In this document: piece by piece, positions 58,193 through 64,000 of the stretch
Layout: each line of letters opens with the position of its first letter
Position numbering within the stretch: position 1 is the stretch's first letter
DNA from: Allolobophora icterica
Taxonomy: Eukaryota; Annelida; Clitellata; Crassiclitellata; Lumbricidae
DNA: 64,000 nucleotides
Assembly: GCA_963556255.1 (NCBI GenBank)
Contig: OY744612.1
Span: 23,405,192 to 23,469,191, forward strand
Direction of reading: 5' to 3'
Program-made: the position numbers and the translations under genes
Notes under the pieces: generated by a model
Database searches by the model: none
Told to the model about the DNA's origin: nothing
What the model saw: the letters and a program-made list of their open reading frames with translations, nothing else

Positions 58193-60040
58193 CCACCGCT
58201 TTTTGGCCCTGTGCACTTGTAAATAACTTTGTAACTGTAAATGATAGCAGATTAATTTTTTACTGTTTTGAAAGTTGTGACGTTTCGATTGATTAATAAT
58301 ATAATGGATTCAACGATTCATGAGTAACTGTTGTTTAGCTTTATCGTGTTTTCCATAGTTGTTAAAAGTATACAAAAAATGAAAAACGCGAAAAAGCGTC
58401 GTTTTTTCAAAAATAAATGAAAAACGGAAAAAACGGAGAAAACAAAAACAGAAAGTGGGCCTAATTTGACTTCGCTACATCATGTACTGCAATTTAGAAA
58501 GTAAAAACCTTGTTTACACAACTTAATCAGCAAATAACACAATTTTATTAGTAAGCACCTTATAGTAACATTACTCTACAACAATTATTTTATTTTTTAT
58601 AAGTTTGGGTTAATAAGATATTGAGAAATTAGAAATAATAACAGACAGGAAATAAATAAATGAAGTTAAACAAAAAAGAAGGGAAAACGAGATTTGTGGA
58701 TTCAGTGTCGTCAAACAACTGTGAAAGAGAAAGTAAACATGGACTTCGTTTTCTTCGATTGACCTTAAGGTGTCGAAAAAAGCATATGGGCCTACTAAAT
58801 TCTTGTATATGGGAAGGGGAGGCAAAGAGGAGGGTGGTAGGTGATTGGTCACCACCATTTTGTAGGACAAAGGTACCCCACTGGGCCGCCTACCCCATAA
58901 AATTGCTGGGTAATTGAAGATTATAACTTCACTTGTGGGTAGCTGATTAGATGCGCACAATTCAGACGTGTTAAAACTACGAATGCCTCACTTAATTTTG
59001 AAAAACATCAGATTTGCTGACCTCTCTTTACCATACCTTATCTTATCTTACCATAATATACCTAATTTTTACCTTAATGTGTCTAATCTCACTTTATCTT
59101 CCCTTGCCTTAAATTTACATTACATTATCTCAACTTAACTTACCTTGCTTTACCATGCCTTACCTTACCTTACGTTACCTTGACTAACCTTACCCTACCT
59201 TAAAGTAACATCCTTACGTTACCAATTTACTTAACTTTGCTTACCTTACCTTGGCTTGCCGTACCTTCTCTCTTCTTAACCTACGTTACCTTTTACCGTG
59301 AGTAAGTTAAAGTCCTTTCGACTGGCCATACATATGTTTGGGATAGCAATAGCACCTCCATTTGTTTAGACCGGTTATGCCTCTTGGACCAACCTGAATG
59401 CATTTCACAAGTCGTACATTTTCTGAACATGGGAACATTTATGGCTCATTTTATGAACCTTGAACAAGATACACAAGGCAAGCAAGGCAAAGCAAGTAAA
59501 GCAAGGCAGATCAGATCAAGACAAAGCAGAGCAAGATAAAGCACAGCAAGGCAAAGCAAAGCAAGGTAAAGCAAGCCAAAGCAGATCAAGGCAAAGCAGA
59601 GCAAGGTAAAGCAAAGCAAGGCAAGGCAAAGCACGCAAGCAGACCACACACCCGAATCCAAAGCGCACTGCTGCGGTTGCCAAAATTGTTCTAACTCACT
59701 CTCTCACTTTCGTTCAACTCGCTTACCCACCGTATAGTCTGATTCCCTGGTTTCCTCCATAACGGATTTCAACCTTGCTTCCTATGATTCTCCATGAAGA
59801 TGAAAATTGCATACGATTTCAACTGAGGCGACCATTGTTTGTGCATGCATCATAATATAATAATTATTAACAGTGCTATAAAAATAATCGGATTAGATTA
59901 GCCTAGTCTGAGAGATAGGTAGGCCTATCTGACAAACAGCAGATACCTTTAACGAATTGACCATTGTTTCATGATCAACCGAGTCGAAAGCAATTGAGAA
60001 CAACCTGTGTCGAATTTTTAATCAACAAATATGTACACAC
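58193..60040 (+). other. Segment collinear with 14004-16030; no gene
   Basis: Holds the empty site for the 14655 MITE (58825), the CTTACC tract (59020-59290) and the GCAAAGCAAGG minisatellite (59462-59645). No protein domain recognised in either copy. Confidence 0.8.
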
Positions 60041-60050
60041 TCAACATAAT

Positions 60051-60129
60051 TCGTCTGCTTAGAGTGCAAAGGTTCTATCTCCAATGCTTAACACTATGGA
60101 GCTAGCACCTTTGCACTCTAAGCAGACGA
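60051..60129. mobile_element. 79-bp foldback (23-bp perfect inverted repeats)
   Basis: The left arm starts TCGTCTGCTTAGAGTGCAAA and pairs perfectly with the right arm ending TTGCACTCTAAGCAGACGA; the 33-nt loop spans 60074-60106. Copy A lacks it (ATGTACACATTTGCATATAC at 16030), so it is an insertion here, possibly a minimal MITE. Confidence 0.7.
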
Positions 60130-60634
60130 TATACAGTTATACACTTATATTACAGTCGTGGTACGTGAAGGCGAAGTCGGTGCGGTAATATATTATAGCC
60201 ATGCCTGTCACTGTAATCTTAACCTTACAAATCATATCAAGGTATAAAGCGATTATATTGTATAAGATAATGCAGGCCTATAACAGTGTGCTTTAAGGGA
60301 ATTGTACGTTTATTTATGATTTATTTAACTATTTACTCAGTGCGGTTATTACGTAAGCAACGTCATTAATTCTAAATCTAGGACTCTGTGCTGATGTGGG
60401 CGAATGACTTGTTCAGGATCGTTAAATGGAATTCGTTCAGCAGGCTCGAACTCACAGTCGTTGGAGTATTGACCCAGCGCGTTAGATTCATGATTCCATC
60501 ATGAGCGGGATTCTTAGGAGGATTTGTCCAGAGTTTTAAGGATCGTCTGTTGATCCTAATGAGTCACAATGGTAACTGACACATAGGAAGCTCTCTTTTG
60601 GGTGACGGGAAGGTGGCTTCAGTTGGTTTGGCTC

Positions 60635-60834
<200 letters not shown>

Positions 60835-61317
60835 GAAGCCTGCCAATTGGGATTTCTTTACTTGTCTGAGCATTTTTCCTTAGCTCCGCCGCTGTCCGTA
60901 CTCTGGTAGTGCCAGTCCCAAGCCTCGTTAAAGGAGAAGGGCGGCGTCAATGGCCCTGGCAACCACAAGATTTCGATAAAGTCTCGAAACTGACATTTAG
61001 TTCATAATGACGTTAACAACTATTTTGACTAATATAGCAGCATTTGATGAGGTAAAACAGGCTGAATATTAAGTCATTTTATGCGCATGAACAATTGAAC
61101 ATCATGTTATATCATATCTATCACTGGAATTGAATCTAGGACACCGCGCTGAAAGACACTGAGCTCTTCAGTTCAGCAAACATTTTCCTAAATTGCAGCC
61201 ACAAGAAAGACGTGAAATGTGGGTCATTCACAAGCTACAATCTACAAAGGAAATTTGACTCATAAATCTTGTTAACACACCTCTAAAGAAGCAGCTCAGA
61301 AGCAACTAAGTAAATCT

Positions 61318-61760
61318 AATGCACTTGTTCAAATGGGTAAATGTAATGTTCAAATAGCTAAATGTTATGCTCAAATATGGGTAAATGTAATATGCTTGTT
61401 CAAACAGGTCAATATAATACACTTGTTCAAATACGTAAATATAATACACTTGTTCAAATAGGTAAATGTAATACACTTGTTCAAATAGGTAATGTGATGT
61501 TCAAATAGGTAAGTGTAATACACTTGTTCAAATAGGTAATGCTCAAATAGGTAAATGTAATACACTTGTTCATATAGGTAATGTTCAAATAGGTAAATGT
61601 AATACACTTCTTGAAATAGGTTGACCATAAATGTAGTACACTTGTTCAAATAGGTAAATGTAATAAAATTATTCAAATAGATAAATGTAATAAAATTGTT
61701 CAAATAGGTACATATAATGTTCTAATAGGTAAAAAAAATGTAATACGCTTCTTCAAATGT
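61318..61760. repeat. Minisatellite, AATACACTTGTTCAAATAGG family
   Basis: Homologue of 19430-19760, about 110 bp longer. Confidence 0.92.
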
Positions 61761-61969
61761 CAATACGGAAGCTCCTCATGGGCGTAAGGTAGCTGTAATG
61801 CATTTTGCTAACATGATGCAGCAGAAGCTGGCTAGAATCATAGGGTTAAATTAATACATTTCTTAACTACGAAAATTTGTCAGAAGCAGAGGGGCATAAA
61901 TAAGTATAGTTATTTGTATAGCATATTCCTAGCAAGGAAGCATTTCCTGGACAAGTTATCATCAAATCA

Positions 61970-63063
61970 AATCAAATATTCGTTTATTGAAAGATTCCCG
62001 TCGACACAGACGGGATGGGATTACGCAGTGTTACAAAGGCAATAATATTGCAAGTGATAATAATTCAGATAACAGTTAGTGAAACAGATTAAACAGATTA
62101 GTGGATTTTAGAATAAGGTATACATATAAAAGAAAAACATATAGTTCTAAAATAGTTAATTGGATGCTCACGGTTATGGGGCAGTGGGCGCAGAGGGTAG
62201 TGAGTGTGCTTAATCGGCGGCAGCATTGTATGTAATACATGGCAAGGATGGTGCAAAATGCTAGCAAAGAGACTAGCGTCAGCATTATTGCAAAGTGTCT
62301 CCATGAAACATCAGAACACGAAGGCAAAATGACGTACTCTATAGAGCTCCACAGCAGCGTCGTTCGCAAGAACCTTCGACAAAGGTCCAGACGAGGCCAC
62401 AACAATCCAAGGACGAACGTGGGCACTCTTCTTTATCTGCCAAAAAAGGATGAACGACTGAGTTGGCGCCAGGTGTTCGGTCACTCATCGTGGTACTAAC
62501 TGGGCTTGATGCTGCCTGCTTCACTACACCGATCAGCGTAGTAGTATCCACAGAAATAAGCAAGTCTTGTCCTCTTTGCATCTGACTCTGATGCGTATCG
62601 TTGTGCGTTGGCGATCAGTCTCAAATCATGAAGAGTCTTTTACTGGCACTGAGAAATTGAAACAACGCTTGTAGTTACGCTCGTCTTCCGCAAGATGTCG
62701 TTAGAATCGTTATATAAATCGACGGTGAAATATGCAATCCTCACCTCTCTGAACGCTTTGTCCGCGTTGTTGGTCACATGAACGGAATCGTAGAATCTGA
62801 TTTAAACGCCATCGGACTTCTTCTACGAGATAAAAGTCAATCGCTTATTCATTATGCGCGTCCAACAACATAATTTATGTCCTCAGAGGCTCTGTCCTTG
62901 GCTTGAACGATCTGTCGACTGAAGCACACGCCCAACAGCAACAATGGTCTTCTCGACAACCTGGCAACCTTTCCTTAAATGGATTCCGTTACTGGCACCA
63001 CAATACCGAATGCATGAACTGTAAAATGGAATTCGAACCCGCGACAGACGCACGGTAATTGGT
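61970..63063. other. 3' flank of the second LicD gene; no confident gene
   Basis: Conserved with 19960-21027. Small frames on both strands differ by indels between copies, arguing against coding. Confidence 0.5.
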
Positions 63064-64000
63064 CTAAAGAAGTAGCCTAGGTAACGTTTCCCTAGCAGAT
63101 CTGTTGCTCACTGTGACAGTTTCCGTCGTCATGACAGATTCCTTCGTCATGACAGATTCCTTCGTCATGACAGATTCCGTCGTTATGGAATCGTCTGAAT
63201 CGGATGTTGTAATGTCTATCGCGGTGCGATCGAGTTCCAGAAGGTAAGGCTTCGAGATGGCGTAGAGCGGTTCCTCAACGGTAATCCTATAGAGAACCTT
63301 TCCGTTTATTACCAAGCTCTCTTCCATGCACGTTCCGCGGACTTTGCGGTGAACGAACGGATAAAAAGCACTGACGATGTCGCAGTTGAAAGTCTTAATG
63401 CTTCCCGGATGTCGTTCAGTCCTGTGGATCCAGGAAAGCGTGACGCAAGTCGGATCTGTGTAGAGGAGCCGGAGAATGGCGAAGGCATCGTGTGGTGAAT
63501 TCATCATCAGCGTCTCGAAGGGTCGCGGGTGGAGCGGAAAGATGAGGGTCTTGGGAAGGACGTGGTACTTGGTCCTTCCATCTCGTTCCCAGACGTGGGT
63601 GTCGTTTTCATCGTAGAAGGAAATGTCGATCGTCGGCCAACGGTATCGCCAGCCTCTGACGGCGACGCTGCGATACTTGTGAAAGACCTTCATCCGAGCC
63701 TGGTTGCCCGTCTCTACTCTTATCTCGTGCTGTTTCGAGTAATTCCGGAATACCTGTAGAATATCTTCACGCTCCGCGTAGCGCATAAGAATGTCGACGT
63801 CGTCGTCCCAAGGCATCAGACCGTGATGTCGGTATGACCCGAGCAGCGTTCCACTGATGAGGAAGTGAGTGAAGTTGTTCGAATCTGCTACCTCGGCGAA
63901 GATGCTCATAATCCGTCGCAGTGTCTGCTTTTCTGTGGTCGTCATGGCTGGTTTGATTCGATTCCAGAGTCTTTTGTCCAGTGACGTGTGCTGTCGGATG
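63064..64000 (-). CDS. LicD-family nucleotidyltransferase paralogue, N-terminus beyond the window
   Basis: The minus-strand frame is open from the window edge to a stop at 63064, covering about 311 residues. It matches the 21028-22179 protein from IRQHTSLDKRLWNRIKPAM onward. The core motifs ISGTLLGSYRHHG and PWDDDVDILM are intact, as is RWPTIDISFYDEND, so it is probably functional. Differences are mostly conservative (for example KENEIKVE versus KQHEIRVE, WEIYGRTKYH versus WERDGRTKYH). The C-terminal hexapeptide repeat has drifted to MTKESV/MTTETV, and the protein runs eight or so residues further (ending TLPRLLL) because the other copy's stop is lost here. Start, membrane anchor and promoter are outside the window. 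Confidence 0.85.
   Translation of the reverse strand, partial: IRQHTSLDKRLWNRIKPAMTTTEKQTLRRIMSIFAEVADSNNFTHFLISGTLLGSYRHHGLMPWDDDVDILMRYAEREDILQVFRNYSKQHEIRVETGNQARMKVFHKYRSVAVRGWRYRWPTIDISFYDENDTHVWERDGRTKYHVLPKTLIFPLHPRPFETLMMNSPHDAFAILRLLYTDPTCVTLSWIHRTERHPGSIKTFNCDIVSAFYPFVHRKVRGTCMEESLVINGKVLYRITVEEPLYAISKPYLLELDRTAIDITTSDSDDSITTESVMTKESVMTKESVMTTETVTVSNRSARETLPRLLL

Overview
The window looks like intergenic, repeat-saturated chromosomal DNA from an invertebrate animal, probably marine; I cannot name the phylum. Evidence: several animal LINE families, tRNA-derived SINEs, hAT and mariner DNA transposons with intact target-site duplications, long microsatellites, a spliced gene with TATA box and polyA signal, and animal-type LicD-family genes. 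There are no bacterial operons, rRNA genes or CRISPR arrays. Most long open frames are read through simple repeats and are not genes.

Layout. 1-9.1 kb: microsatellites, SINE pieces and a hAT MITE (8310-8646). 9.1-22 kb: copy A of a segmental duplication, with a 1.5-kb minisatellite, several CR1-like LINE fragments, a hAT MITE and a LicD-family gene on the minus strand (21028-22179). 22.5-38 kb: SINEs, a LINE end seeding (GAT)n, a 40-bp satellite built around TGACTCA (26.56-27.64 kb), a mariner remnant, three hAT MITEs, and a LINE with a restriction-like endonuclease end embedded in (ATT)n. 38.09-50.8 kb: a LINE reverse-transcriptase fragment split by the main discovery (38773-50127). 53.05-64 kb: copy B of the segmental duplication, ending in a second LicD gene cut by the window edge. 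Copy B is interrupted by an inverted duplication (54497-58150) enclosing a decayed Jockey-type LINE and a duplicated hAT MITE.

The main discovery is an 11,355-bp near-perfect palindrome. It starts 5'-AG and ends CT-3', is flanked by a 6-bp target-site duplication (CACTCC), and interrupts a LINE whose reading frame resumes exactly when the element and one CACTCC are removed. The 6-bp duplication and AG...CT ends match Polinton/Maverick elements, but the usual Polinton genes (polymerase B, integrase, capsid, protease) are absent. Each 4.76-kb arm carries one copy of an intact two-exon gene for a protein with two tandem PC4 (SUB1/p15) single-strand-DNA-binding domains, with TATA box, intron and polyA signal. 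The 1.84-kb spacer encodes an IAP-type RING-finger protein beside a 1.1-kb AT-rich tandem repeat. Arm ends carry 32-bp tandem repeats.

The LicD genes are the only likely host genes and are tandem paralogues. The rest is mobile-element biology: LINE tails seeding microsatellites, a LINE embedded in ATT arrays, a SINE sharing its 3' tail with a CR1-like LINE, and insertions that can be ordered by comparing copies A and B.
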